64,000 bases of DNA. Source: Ciona intestinalis (lineage: Eukaryota; Chordata; Ascidiacea; Phlebobranchia; Cionidae). The position numbers were made by a program, and so were the translations under genes. The first letter of the stretch is position 1. The number at the start of each line of letters is the position of its first letter. The notes beneath the pieces were generated by a model that made no database searches, had not been told where the DNA came from, and saw nothing but the letters and a program-made list of their open reading frames with translations. Positions 13,901-25,500 of this stretch are shown one piece after another. The DNA is taken from the NCBI RefSeq assembly GCF_000224145.3, contig NW_004190383.2, forward strand, positions 18,758-82,757, given 5' to 3'.

Positions 13901-16447
13901 CGTTTTGAGTTGTAGCTGGAATTGCTTCGTTTAGGATTCCCGGCACTAAGTACAGATGGAGTGATATATTTATAATTTAATTATAATAGCAAAAAAAATA
14001 AAAAAAGCAAAACATTGTGTGTTTTTTTTATAAAAATATTTAATTATTGACCACTAAATGCTTTTATTCTTTGAACTACACTGGTTGCATGAAATACTTA
14101 ATAGGCTTCCCGGCTGTTGTAGTAATAGGCCAACTCTGGCTTAAATCCCAGGTCCCATGACATGCCCTACTGTAGGACCTCACCCACATAGAATAGAATG
14201 TGCATATACGATGTTGGGGTGATGTGCCAACTCTGGCCTAAATCCCAGGTTCCATGGCGTGTCTCACTGTAGGACCTCACCCATATAGAATAGAATGTGC
14301 ATATACGATGTTGGGGTAATGGCCCAACTCTGGCATAAATCCCAAGTCCTCGACAAGAACCTCACCCACATAGAACAGACCCCCAGATTAAGAAGCCCTA
14401 TGTATAACCACCAACTTACAATCATCAATTCCTTCCCCTCCTTTCCCACATTCCTTGTTGAACAGACGAATACCGGACACAATAAACGTGAGTTCTTGTA
14501 ATTGTCGTTCCTTATCCCTCTTGGTGAGCGACATGAACGTTCCAAGTTCAGTTTGCGGAAAAACGCTCTGAAGAGCAGCTGATAAAAAATGATTTGAATA
14601 ATTTGTAATAAATTCCGTGAATCTGACCCTGATCTGGTGCTCATAGAGTTGGACAATTCTTGTGTAAAGAAATACAGTAAGGATCTGGTGCTACAAAAAT
14701 GACTAATTGGACTTGATTTTTGTCTGTTAGGTTTTTCCAGATTTGAATAAAAATTGTGCAGTTTGGCCAATGTTAGATGCCTATAAAATAACTTGTAACA
14801 AATTCAAGTTTAACTACAGTAATTGACCAATTTGACCTTTGGAAATCAAAGCAATTATCTTTGAATCAAAACTTAAATGGTTATTGGTACTAGACTAGTC
14901 TAAATCTAGACCATTAAAAATATTATTTAATAACTTTTTAATAAATAAAAAAATCTACATTTAATATATATATATATAGGAAACTTTTTAATAAATAGAC
15001 AACACTTTTAATAAATATACAACAGGTCTAAATATACAGAAAATTTTTTTCTTAAATAGACAACACATTAATAAATAATAATTACAAACCCGTTGCTTCT
15101 CTGACGACAGCGATGTCTGTGGGCGATCCCAACCCGGAACGTAACAAAACATACGAAACTATTTTCCTGTATAAGCTTTCTAGTTCTTCTCTTGTCCTGA
15201 AAACAAGAATACATTTTTTTTATACACCGACTAACGCATAATAATATGGAAACTAATGAACCATAAAAATGCAGATTAAAAAGATATAAATAACTGCAAA
15301 CTTTTTTCCAAACGAAAATCAACATTAATTTTTTTTCAAAAAATAAATGTAACTTATTTTATCCTCACATAACTGGAAAACAGCAGTCGTTATAACACGG
15401 CTGTTCTGTTTCATACACCTCGTGCCTGCCAATGAGTTACCAAGTATGTTACTTTGTGGGTGATTATGCAGAAAATATGCAATATTTTTCCTAAAATCCA
15501 AATAATTTCAACAGAAATAATAGTATTGTATGCCAGTAAAAATATTACTTGCTAATTCCTGGGCAAGCCTGCCCAGCCTGCCACCCCAGGTTTGACGCCT
15601 ATGGTCGCAATGTTATAAGAAAAAATCTCGTACGTTGCATATTAGGCTGGTGGAAAGTGTTAGAGGTTGTTAGTTAGGGGTTATAAGGGGGTCAGTGGGT
15701 TAGGGGTTAGCTGATAACGTAGGAGGAGGGTCCATCACTAGCACCAAAAACTTTACAAAATGGCCATTATACCTTGCTCTGCTATCAGTGATCTCTCGGG
15801 TGACTGGTGTAAGTCTGGCTTCTAAAACACGGCGATGTTCGTCGAGAAATTCCTTCCTGCTTGTGTAGTTCATGTCGAAATAGACTTGCATTTTAATCGT
15901 GTCCAAACTTGGTGATCGTGCGTCAACCAATCTTTCCACACAATACTGGAAATGAAGGAAAAAATTAAGGATATTTATTTTGCTCCAACCCAATGGTGAC
16001 TAATGGGTTGTCTAATTTTCAGCCATACAGGAAAACATGGTAACTTGTGAGCGGAAACAAGGCGTATCAATTTGGGAAAACACCTGTGTTATATCGACTG
16101 TCAAATGGGAATAATATGGCAACCTTGTAAGATCAATGTCAGCACAGAACTAAGACCAACACTTAAAAATACACTTTAAATAGATTTTATCTCAACATTT
16201 TTAAAATCAAAACATAAATTTACTTTAAAAACTACAAAATGCTTGCCTTTATTAGTTTTTGAACGTCATCTTTCGTTAACGTCCTATCAACATTGAACTC
16301 ATTTTGAGGATCCAAGACCACTGCCTTTACCATGAAGGCTACAAGCGTTTCCGACAAACTGTGACCTTTGCTTGCACATTCTTGCACAATTTCACGAATA
16401 ATATTCTTAATCACACTTTCGGCTTGTGCTCGCGACATTTTAGCCAA
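7909..16447 (-). CDS. CFAP206: Cilia- and flagella-associated protein 206 (CFAP206), complete
   Basis: Fourteen exons joined in consistent phase give 627 residues, close to the ~622 of the human protein: 16447-16247, 15945-15773, 15196-15090, 14578-14420, 13945-13861, 13557-13428, 12590-12471, 11966-11863, 11563-11469, 11236-11087, 10465-10272, 9811-9674, 8585-8442, 7992-7909 (stop). Family landmarks in order: QAESVIKNIIREI near the start, SPSLDTIKMQVYFDMNYTSR (exon 2), ELESLYRKIVSYVLLRSGLG (exon 3), GIRLFNKECGKGGEGIDD (exon 4), QWLFPETTKNYDRLLLQYRG (exon 10), ELIQLLELHQQF (exon 11), NYEWNEWELRRKALKL (exon 12). CFAP206 is an axonemal protein of the radial spoke 2 base/calmodulin-spoke complex needed for ciliary beating, which is family knowledge. 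Intron 1 uses a GC donor (AAG|GCAAGC); all others are GT-AG. Start could be Met1 or Met4. Introns carry many SINE and MITE copies and one 50-N gap. Confidence 0.95.
8086..8420 (-). mobile_element. Two adjacent MITE copies (one truncated)
   Basis: 8086-8230 is an orientation B copy missing its right end. 8236-8420 is a full-length B copy with TAGGGTTGG and CCCCACCCTA ends. Both lie in the last intron of CFAP206. Confidence 0.7.
9240..9662 (-). mobile_element. SINE with three tandem tail units
   Basis: On the minus strand the body (GCTACCATTGTTGGCGTATG, then TGTCCTTGGGCAAGACACTT) is followed by three near-identical tail units. The body begins about 10 bases inside the intron that follows CFAP206 exon 12 (donor at 9673), so the insertion almost abuts a splice site. 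The tRNA-like head is missing. Confidence 0.8.
10090..10230 (+). repeat. SINE tail unit
   Basis: One tail unit (AAAGTTACATACATAGTAAC ... TTGCCCCGCCACGCAAGGAT) in the CFAP206 intron before exon 12. Confidence 0.65.
10480..11065 (-). mobile_element. Full SINE with about four tandem tail units
   Basis: Minus-strand reading: tRNA-like head (GGGCACAATGGTTAGTGAGC box A, GGGTTCAAGGCTTC box B), body (TGTTCTTGGGCAAGACACTT), then about four tail units at 10485-10860. Sits between CFAP206 exons 10 and 11. Confidence 0.8.
11295..11445 (-). repeat. Minisatellite fragment, about 1.5 units
   Basis: Contains ACCTCACCCATATAGA twice around GTTGGGGTAATGTGCCAACT, matching the 96-bp minisatellite unit. Lies in a CFAP206 intron about 20 bases from the exon 9 donor. 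Confidence 0.7.
11700..11828 (+). repeat. GTGTTTTAACAACTG / GAGACGAAATAAA repeat
   Basis: Same family as 6288-6402; ends GACCGAAGAGACGAAATAAA then ATTTCATTTATTC. Confidence 0.6.
12080..12232 (-). mobile_element. MITE, truncated or variant
   Basis: Starts TAGGGTGGGGTGAGAAGG and runs through the GTAGTAAACAAAGAATATTT block to TTACACCACAGTACTATAT, the end form of the variant subfamily. Confidence 0.6.
12815..12915 (-). repeat. SINE tail unit
   Basis: One unit (AACTTATTTATCCTCGCATG ... GTGCCTGCTTACAAGTTA) in a CFAP206 intron. Confidence 0.7.
13066..13115. other. Assembly gap, 50 N
   Basis: Run of N in a CFAP206 intron. The splice phase across the flanking exons is intact, so no coding sequence appears to be lost. 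Confidence 0.95.
13116..13204 (-). mobile_element. tRNA-like SINE head
   Basis: Minus strand shows GGCGCCGTGGCTTAGTGGTT (box A-like) and GTCCCGGTTCGATGCTCAAC (box B-like). It does not fold as a complete tRNA by eye, so I read it as a SINE promoter. It is cut by the N gap. Confidence 0.55.
13590..13780 (-). repeat. SINE tail units, two in tandem
   Basis: Two diverged tail units in tandem, just upstream of CFAP206 exon 6 in the minus-strand sense. Confidence 0.7.
14130..14365 (-). repeat. Minisatellite, about 2.3 units
   Basis: Two and a part units of the 96-bp repeat (AGGACCTCACCCATATAGAA ... TGTTGGGGTAATGGCCCAAC) in the CFAP206 intron between exons 4 and 5. Confidence 0.8.
14595..14735 (-). 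repeat. AGCACCAGATC repeat family
   Basis: Minus strand: GGACTTGATTTTTGT-type edge, AGCACCAGATCCTTACTGTA, ACACAAGAATTGTCCAAC, ATGAGCACCAGATCAGGG. Also seen at 31070-31330, 42130-42245, 50690-50870 and 51108-51200. It contains an internal direct repeat of AGCACCAGATC. Confidence 0.6.
15345..15475 (-). repeat. SINE tail unit
   Basis: One diverged tail unit with the adjoining ACTTTGTGGGTGATTATG segment, in CFAP206 intron 2. Confidence 0.6.
15600..15740. mobile_element. MITE of the GTGCTAGTGAAGAATCCTC family
   Basis: Runs from TACGTTGCATATTAGGCTGG through AAAGTGTTAGAGG to TCCATCACTAGCACC. It ends about 30 bases from the CFAP206 exon 2 donor. Confidence 0.5.
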
Positions 16448-17521
16448 GTTTTTTTGTGAATACGTGTATTTTACCAGCCTTAGCTTTGGTAGCTTAACTA
16501 TCTCAAAGAAAATAAAGATTTAATAACAGCTGCCGGAAATTATATGGAAAATAAATTAGTTTATTTTGTTTATTTTAAGAACTAACTTTACAAAACACAC
16601 GGTTGCCCTGACTCCAGATAACGCCAACACAGAAACAGTATTAACCGAAATTGCCTGCAACCGCTCGCAACCGCAATATTAAAAGATTAAAATATTCGAA
16701 GAGTTCGCTGCCTTTTACAAATTAAAAGATACGACTAGTATATAAAAAAGCGAAAATTGAATAAAGGTGTTAACCCAATTTATTGTATTCATTAAAAAAC
16801 TAACGTGTCAGCCAAAACTTGCTATTTCGAGCCTATTTGAGAAAAAGGTCACCCGTTTAGTCAATTTTTTAAAATAGGAACAGAAGTATTAAGATACATT
16901 AATTTCAAGTGCTTTTAACTCGATGTAGGCTTAATGATAACATTTTTTGCCTGGGTTCAAGAGCCACACTTTTTTATTGACACACTTTCCCAAATCTTTT
17001 AACCATATATCTTGTTTTAATAACAGTTGATTGTTTTGCTGTTGATCCCCTTTTCTTCATTTTTTAAATATTTTTAAAATTTAAATACATGATCTTCGCT
17101 ATCATTTTCAAGGAGATAAATAAAAATATGCTATGTTTTAAAATGAAATTCCTTTTAAACTAGGTAGAACGAAACTTACACAGTCCAAAGGTTAAGAAAA
17201 AGAAACCACAAGACAAATAATCTATTTGATAAACCCTCAAGTCAGTGCACAATAAATACTTATGGAGGTTTAAGATTACAGAATAGCTCCTTCTGTATTC
17301 AATTGTCAAGAGCATGCAGCTACAGGATGCAATCAAAAGCAGCAGAACGGCGTCTAGTTTCTGATGAAGTTTAGTATGCTGTAGCCTACTCTGGTTATAG
17401 GCTATAACATGTGTGTTAGCTAGCCTAGCCTTCGGTAAAGCAAGATAATAGTATGTTACTTACAGTGATGTAGCATGGTCTGGAAAGCGCCGAGAAAAAC
17501 GGCCAGGGAATGTATATAGTT

Positions 17522-17703
17522 TAGGTGGGGGAAGTTGGGACACCTTTAGTACATAAAATCCAAATATCCTAATCGTGTTTTAAACAAATAACACCGGTCT
17601 GTCGGGGTCGTGAGGATATAGTTTCATAATTCCTTGAATGTTCTTTGTTTACTACCAAATGGGACCAGAGAATAGAATGAAAAGTTGTCCCATCTTCCCC
17701 CAC

Positions 17704-17707
<4 letters not shown>
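17522..17707 (+). mobile_element. MITE, TAGGGTGGGG family
   Basis: Full-length orientation A copy with decayed ends (TTAGGTGGGGG / CCCCCACTTTA). Confidence 0.75.

Positions 17708-17736
<29 letters not shown>
17708..17736. repeat. (TA)n microsatellite
   Basis: About 14 TA dinucleotides directly abutting the MITE right end. Confidence 0.9.
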
Positions 17737-17738
<2 letters not shown>

Positions 17739-18119
17739 TTTGTGAGTATATATATAGAGATAAGCCTGCAGTTAAATTGAAACAATAAATGTTTAAAAAC
17801 CAAGAGATTATCGAGTCTATTTAGCAGTTTACCAATTAGTTGTACAGCTCTGCTTTTCCCATGTGCAGTTATTGCGTGTCAAGCCCTTTAACACAAAAGG
17901 CAAACAATTGAGACCCCTCTGTTTATTCAGGGGTGGTAAGAAAACACAAGCAATATGTACAAAGTAAACATACGCTATCTAGTTAAGCATGCATAGGGCT
18001 GCGTTCTGTGCTGGTTAAATCATTTTAATGTGTGGACAGAATAAGTGATTGAAGTCAAAATGAAATACACCAGTAATTTTGCTACGGTGTAGCTATTAGT
18101 GATAACTTATACATTCGTC

Positions 18120-18845
18120 CGGGAGGGTGAGGTCCTATAGTGAGGCATGCCATGGGTCTGGGATTTATGCCAGAGTTGGGCCATTACCCCAACATTGTAT
18201 ATGCACATTCTATTCTATATGGGTGAGGTCCTATAGTGAGGCATGCCATGGGACCTGGGATTTAGTCCAGAGTTGGCCCATTACCCCAACATTGTATATG
18301 CACATTCTATTCTATATGGGTGAGGTCCTATAGTGAGGCATGCCATGGGACCTGGGATTTAGACCAGAGTTGGTTCATTACCCCAACATTGTATATGCAC
18401 ATTCTATTCTATAAGGGTGAGGTCCTACAGTAAGTCACGCCATGGGTCTGGGATTTAGGCCAGAGTTGGGCCATTACCCCAACATTGTATATGCACATTC
18501 TATTCTATATGGGTGAGGTCCTATAGTGAGGCATGCCATGGGACCTGGGATTTAGACCAGAGTTGGCTCATTACCCCAACATTGTATATGCACATTCTAT
18601 TCTATATGGGTGAGGTCCTACAGTGAGTCACGCCATGGGTCTCGGATTTAGGCCAGAGTTGGTTCATTACCCCAACATTGTATATGCACATTCTATTCTA
18701 TGTGTGAGGTCCTACAGTAAGGCACGCCATGGGACCTGGGATTTATGCCAGAGTTGGCCCATTACCCCAACATTGTATATGCACATTCTATTCTATATGT
18801 GTGAGGTCCTAAAGTGAGGCACGCCATTGGGCCTGGGATTTAGGC
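18120..18845 (+). repeat. 96-97-bp minisatellite, about 8 units
   Basis: Tandem units carrying TGAGGTCCTATAGTGAGGC, GGGATTTAGACCAGAGTTGG and ATTGTATATGCACATTCTAT. The motif GAGGTCCTA recurs at 18129, 18225, 18322 and 18419, giving a period of 96-97. Because 96 is divisible by three, short ORFs run through it; these are not genes. Confidence 0.95.
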
Positions 18846-19189
18846 TTCAAATCAATTGCTGCTATTCGCCCGGTTTTAAGTTAAATTTCATCACTGTAAT
18901 GCGCACTGAACAAATATTGAATTACCTGCAAAAGCGCTTTAAGATTCTAACCAGAGATTCGGTTAAGCTTATACCTGTCCCTGAGCAAATATTATGAATG
19001 CTTCATTATTTGGTATGCCAACACAGACATGACGTTATACAATCTGTCTATGCTGCAGTTTTCCAACCAGGCGTGCGAGAAGCGTTCTTATAGGGGTGTG
19101 GGAAGCTAAATGAATGAATGTATGCAAGTTATAACTTGCTTTGTCCTTGCGTGGTCGAAAAACGACAGTCGTTATAGGTTCGTGTTCAT

Positions 19190-19311
19190 AACAATTAACA
19201 AGGTTCTATTCTATGGTCTGCGGGTTTACAATTCTTTAAAAACGTTCTTTGTTTACAACCAAATGGGACGAGAAATTAAGATAAGAAGGTGTCCCATCTT
19301 CCCCCACCCTG
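19190..19311 (+). mobile_element. Truncated MITE
   Basis: Right two-thirds of an orientation A copy ending TCTTCCCCCACCCT, about 270 bases upstream of the FLVCR-like start. Confidence 0.65.
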
Positions 19312-19584
19312 TTATGCTTAATATTGTGCTTGAGTTATCTAGCGTTTATTTGTGTTGTCGGCGCTTTGCATGCCTGACTATGCCTTTTCAGCCGCTTCGC
19401 TACGTCGCTGGCAAAACAGATCGGTTTCAGCTCTGCAGGATATAGGTTTTGATTAGACGTTTCCCTTTATAAATGCTCCCTACGCATTTCTCTATACAGA
19501 TAACGCGCGCGTTATAATCAGACTATTTTATAACTTGCAGATAACGCGAATAGTCGGAACATTTGATAACTTATTGGTTTTAAT

Positions 19585-22500
19585 ATGGACGGGACATCTT
19601 TTATGATAATTGAGAAGCCGGTCGAGGAGACGCGGGTTTATCGCAGACGTTGGTTTATGTTGTTGTTGTTTTCCCTTTACTCCGGCACCAACGCTTTTCA
19701 ATGGATTCATTACAGTATAATCAGTAACATAATAACAAGGTAGGTCGATTGCTTTATGATACGAGTATGTGATATATCGCATATGTTTATACTTGGACAC
19801 CTTTTATCATACAATTTATAATGTTCATACGTGTATGTGCTTGTTTTATATTATAAGTTAGGGTAGGGGGAGATGGGACACCTTTAGCACACAATGTCCA
19901 AATATCCTGATAAAAAATAACAACGGTTTATGGGAGTCGTGAGAATATGGTTTTATAATTCTAATGAATGTTCTTTGTTTACTATTAAATATAGGACGAG
20001 AAAATGGATTGAAAAGGTGTCTCATCCTACCCCCACCCTACTATATACAAACCGTGACTGTGATATATAGACAAATTTAATTTTAAAAGTTCCCATTTTG
20101 AGTAAATGAATGAATGTAACTTACCTTATCCTCGCATGGCCGGAAAACGACAGTCGTTATAACACGGGTTTAACACCTCGTGCCAGCTTACGAGTTAAAA
20201 CGTATACAACTTTGTGGGTGAGAGCGAACAACGTAGTTATGTTGAAGCTACTTTAAAAATAGTCTGCAGTTCAAGCTATGTTGCTTGGCCTTCCTACCCA
20301 TTCATGCGAGCTATAAGTGGTCTACTTTTCCACCAAATACGCAGCCATGCAAGAAGAGAAGAGAGCACACCGAGTGCTAGTGAAGAATCCTCTCCCTACG
20401 TTACCTGCTAACTGTACGAATCGTAACGCCCAACCACTAACCGTATAACCACTATCTATCAACCTCTAAAGGTGGCTGTACACAGTATCCCCCCCCGGCG
20501 GGAAATTTCGCTTGCGAAGTCGTATGAAAACCCATTACCGAGTTCCGCATGCGGCAGCGAAATCCGGACAAAACAGACAAAACGGACGAATTCCAGATAC
20601 TGTGTACAGCCACCTTAATATGTCAAGCAAGAATTTTAAACACTTTCCACCAGCCTAATCTGTAACGTACCATTCTTCACTAGTATCAGAAATATCTTTC
20701 TATTAACAATGTATTACATTTTGACATTTTCTGCATGCAGTTCATAATTAATCCTTCCCAATGTTATCTGCTAACTACTAACCCCTAATACTAACCCATA
20801 AAACTTTTCACAGCGTAATCTATAAAGCACTGGAAGATTCTTCACTAGTGCTAATACTGCTGTAGACTCCTACTGTGTAGGATAAAAAACATTCGTTCCG
20901 TTATTCCCTTAAAAATCCTTGCTTGACATAATACTGTGCAGGCCAAAAATTCATTGTTTGACGAAATTGACGAAAACCGGGGTGCTAAATCAAGTAACAA
21001 ACTATCTTTTTCATGTAGGTTTTACGGAGTCGCAATTACTACAACAGACTGGCTATCCATGGTGTTCATGTTGTGTTACATACCCCTCATATTCCCAGTA
21101 ACTTGGCTGCTGGATAGGAAGGGCTTGCGAGTCATAGCTATCCTTGGTTCAACATTAAACGCGCTTGGTGCTTTGATCAAAGTTGCATCGGCCGAACCTC
21201 ATCTTTTTGCTGTGACAATGCTGGGGCAAACAATATGTTCAATAGCACAGGTTAATGGTTTTGCATTTCATCGTTTTATTAAAGTAAACGCAAAGGCACA
21301 TCTCGCATGGCGTGGCGGCGACAGTCGTTCTGTGTTTCATACACCTCGTGCCCGCTTACAAGTTACAACGTATGTAACTTACTTATCCTCACATGATGGC
21401 GGGGCAACGACAGCTGTTATAACGCGGGTGCTGTTCTGTGTTTTATACACCTCATGTTCACTTTATGCATAGTAAAAAAATTGGACAACCCATTAGTGAC
21501 CACTGGGTTGAAGCAATTACTGTTAAGTTTCTTGTCCAAGGAAACATACGACCACAGGTAGCAGAAGGCCTATATACAATCTTTATGATATACACTTCAA
21601 CTGCATAACTCTCCTTAAAGCTATTATTCACCAATCATCCGTCGTTACAGGTGTTTATACTCGGCATGCCTTCCAAGGTCGCTGCAACTTGGTTCGGACC
21701 AAAAGAAGTTTCCACTGCTTGTTCAATAGCAGTGTTTGGGAATCAAGTAAGAGCTTATATATTTTCTATATTATATAACATATAGGGTGGGGGAAGATGG
21801 GACACCTTTAGCACATAATATCCAGATATCCTGATCATGTTTTAAAATTTAACAATGGTCTATGCGAGTCGTGAGGATACAGCTTTATATTTCTTTGAAT
21901 TGTCTTTGTTTACTACCAAATGGGACGAGAAAATTGAAAGAAAAGGTGTNNNNNNNNNNNNNNNNNNNNNNNNNNNNNNNNNNNNNNNNNNNNNNNNNNN
22001 NNNNNNNNNNNNNNNNNNNNNNNNNNNNNNNNNNNNNNNNNNNNNNNNNNNNNNNNNNNNNNNNNNNNNNNNNNNNNNNNNNNNNNNNNNNNNNNNNNNN
22101 NNNNNNNNNNNNNNNNNNNNNNNNNNNNNNNNNNNNNNNNNNNNNNNNNNNNNNNNNNNNNNNNNNNNNNNNNNNNNNNNNNNNNNNNNNNNNNNNNNNN
22201 NNNNNNNNNNNNNNNNNNNNNNNNNTTCTTCATAAGGTAGGCGTCGCCCTTGGGTTTCTACTTCCTCCACTTATTGTACCCGACTCAAACGATAACGAAG
22301 TCGTTTCGATTCATCTCCGATATTTGTTTATTGGAACTGCTGCTGTTACAACTGCGCTTGCGTTGCTAGTTATAGTATGTAAGTACGTTTTGTTATTTTA
22401 GTGCTTTATTTTTAACACTATACATGTAACATAAATGAATGTATAGTAAGGTAGAGAAGATGGGACACCCTTTCTATTTCCTCGTCCAATTTGGTAGTAC

Positions 22501-25500
22501 ACAAAGAAAATTCAAAGAAATATAAAACCATATCCTCACGACTCCCATAGACCGATGTCAATTGTTTAAAACACGGTCAGGATATTCGGACATTATGTGC
22601 TAAAGGTGTCCCGTCCTACCCCATATTACTATGTGTAACTTATTTATCCTATATGGCCTAAAAAACGACGTGACCTGCTTACGACGTACCACGTATATGT
22701 TACTTTGTGGATACCGTAATTATTTTTCTGATTGTTTTTTTTTGTGGGAAAAGATTTGGACGACCCATTAGTAACTAATTGTTGGAGGAAATTTATGTAA
22801 AGCATGTTTTCAAGACCGCACTCAACCACAGCGATCGATAGCAAACCGCTATACATGTCTTTTATATATACCCCTTTCTAGGAAATTTTTATATAGCGTT
22901 GTATAAATAAAGTCCTATTTCAAGCTAATGCAGCTGAGATCAGTTCGTAAAAACACACAAAGTTGCATGGCTAGTAATTCGTAAGCGGGCACAAGGTGTA
23001 TGAAACAGAACATCTGTGTTATAACGACTGTCATTTTCCCACTATTTATGGATTAATAAGTTACATACGTTGTAACTAGTAAGCAGACACGAGGTGTATG
23101 AAACAGAACACCTGTGCTATAACGACTGTCATTGCCCCGCCATGCGAGGATAAATAAGTTAAATTCGTGGCAACTCGTAAGCGGGCACGAGGTGTATGAA
23201 ACAGAACACCCGTGCTATAACGACTGTCGCAATGCTCCGTCACACGAGGACAAATAAGTTACATTCATTCAACCAGAATACATTAACAGTTTTCAGGAAA
23301 CAGCCAACCCTCCCACCCAGCAAAGCGCAAGCACTTTTCCGTGCTTCCAATGAGCAACAGAACGAGTCTTATATCGCATCAGTGAAACAGCTTATATTTT
23401 CCACGCCGTCTCTGCTTCTTATTATATCATACGGTCAGTCATCTTAAACGTTAACTACTCATTTTTTTGATTTACTTACATTGTTGTTTTTTTGTCTTAT
23501 TTGGTAGTTAATAAAGGATATTACTAGAATAATGTAACCGTATAGCCCCGCGACTCTTAAAATAGCGCTGGTAATTGTTTAAAACGCGATCAGGATATAT
23601 GGGTTTTAATTGCGAACGATATTTCATTTTCCCCGCAGTATTTTACTTATACGTTATTTTAAACATGCTACATATTATATACAGTAGGGTGGGGGAAGAT
23701 GGGACACCTTTTCATTCTTATTTTCTCGTCCCATTTGGTAGTAAACAAAGAACATTTAAAAATTATGAAACCGTATCCTCACGATCACCATAGACTGTTG
23801 TCAATTGTTTAAAACACGAATAAGAAATATAGAATTTAGATACTATAACAGCATCTCATTTTACCCTACAGGTATATGCGCTATGATATTAGTACAGGAG
23901 TTTGCTTAAACACACTAAATTTTATCATTTCTACCACATAGGTGTCAACACGGGTTCTTTCTATGCAATATCGACGCTTCTAAACCAAGAAATTTTGAAC
24001 TTCTATCCGGTAAGCACGAGTTTTTAATTTGAGAAAATTTTACACGAGTATTTCTCCTTTATAGGGAAATGCCCTAACGGGAATTACTTCAACCTAGTCA
24101 ACGCTGTATAAATTACCTTAATAAAATCGAATAATTAGCACCCACAAAATCACATTGTACGAAACAGAACAGCCGTGCTATTACGACTGTCGTTGCCCCG
24201 CCATGCGAGGATTAATAGGTTATACATATGTGGTAACTTATAAGCGGACACGAGGTGTATGAAACAAAACACCTGTGTTATAACAACTGTTGTTGCCCCG
24301 CCATGCGAGGATAAATAAGTTACATATGTGGTAACTTGTAAACAGGCACGAGGTGTATGAAACAGAACACCCGCGCTATAACGACTGTCGTTGCCCCGTC
24401 ACGCGAGGATTATCAAATGTCATACATTTGTTCATTTAAATTAACTAAACTAACTCGTATCCACTCTAAACGTAAGCATAGAAGTTGAATTAATGAATGT
24501 AACTTAGGTTATATCCTCGCGTGGCCGGAAAACGACAGTCGTTATAACATGGGTGTTGATACACCTCGTGCCAGCTTATGAGTTACCATGTATGTAACTT
24601 TGTCGGTGATTATTATTTGAATTTTTTTGTGTGTTTGGCTGATAGTTTGGGCAACCCATTAGTGACCACTGAGTTGGGGCAAAGTTACATTAATTTGTTT
24701 ATGTTTAAGGATAATATAGTGGAAGCTGGGCAGATAGGGCTTACAATGGTACTTGCTGGCATTGTGGGATCCGTTGTATGCGGTGTATGGTTGGACAGAA
24801 CACGAATTTATAAGTAAGCAACTTATTTTATTATTCATTTTTTATAAGTTTTTGTTGTGTTTAAGTAGTGCTGCAACCATTGGGAAGTAATCAATTGTCT
24901 AAATTGCAAGCTATACAAAAAACATTTACCTCCAAAGTTACACAAACTTGTAAGCGAGCACAAGGTGTATGAAACAGAACAGCCATGTTATAACGACTAT
25001 CGTTGCCCCGCCATGCGAGGATAAATAAGTTACATACGTGGTAACTCATAAGCTGACACGAGGTGCATATAAAACAGAACACCCGTGTTATAACGACTGT
25101 CATTTCCTCCACGCGGGGATAAATAAGTTACTTTTATTGATACATCCATGTTTTATAATTACATAACAATCTTAATATCTCAGAATGACAACTGTCGGGA
25201 TTTACGTTTCTACTTTATTATTCATGGTACTGTACACAGCCACGTTAAATCTTGGGCAACTGTGGATTGTTTTTATAGCAAGCGGGGCGCTGGGGTAAGT
25301 TGGTTGAGCATAATTTATTTCATAGTAGGATGGGGAAAAATGGGACACCTTTTTATTCTTTTTTTCGCTCCATTTGGTAGTAAATAAAGAACATTTAAAA
25401 AATTATAAAACCGTATCCTCACGACTCCCATAGACCGTCGTTAATTGTTTAAAACACGATCAGGATATTTGGATATTATGCTAAAGGTGTCCCGTCTTTC

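Larger units (their letters stand above)
16448..19584. other. Divergent intergenic region between CFAP206 and the FLVCR-like gene
   Basis: Separates two divergent genes, so both promoters should lie here. Near CFAP206 there is a GGTTGCC half-site at 16601 and two GCAACC half-sites at 16657 and 16667. These resemble halves of the RFX X-box but do not form a full site. The rest holds a GAGACAAATAAA-type repeat (17020-17130), a MITE, a TA microsatellite, an eight-unit minisatellite and a partial MITE. Confidence 0.5.

Noticed and set aside
16601-16672. X-box for CFAP206
   Set aside because: Only half-sites (GGTTGCC and GCAACC) with wrong spacing; kept as a note in the intergenic entry, not as a regulatory site.
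18127-18817. Several ORFs of 60-70 codons with repeated [17 protein letters not shown]-like peptides
   Set aside because: They are read-through of the 96-bp minisatellite, whose period is a multiple of three. The same peptides arise from the arrays at 27.6 and 37.9 kb.
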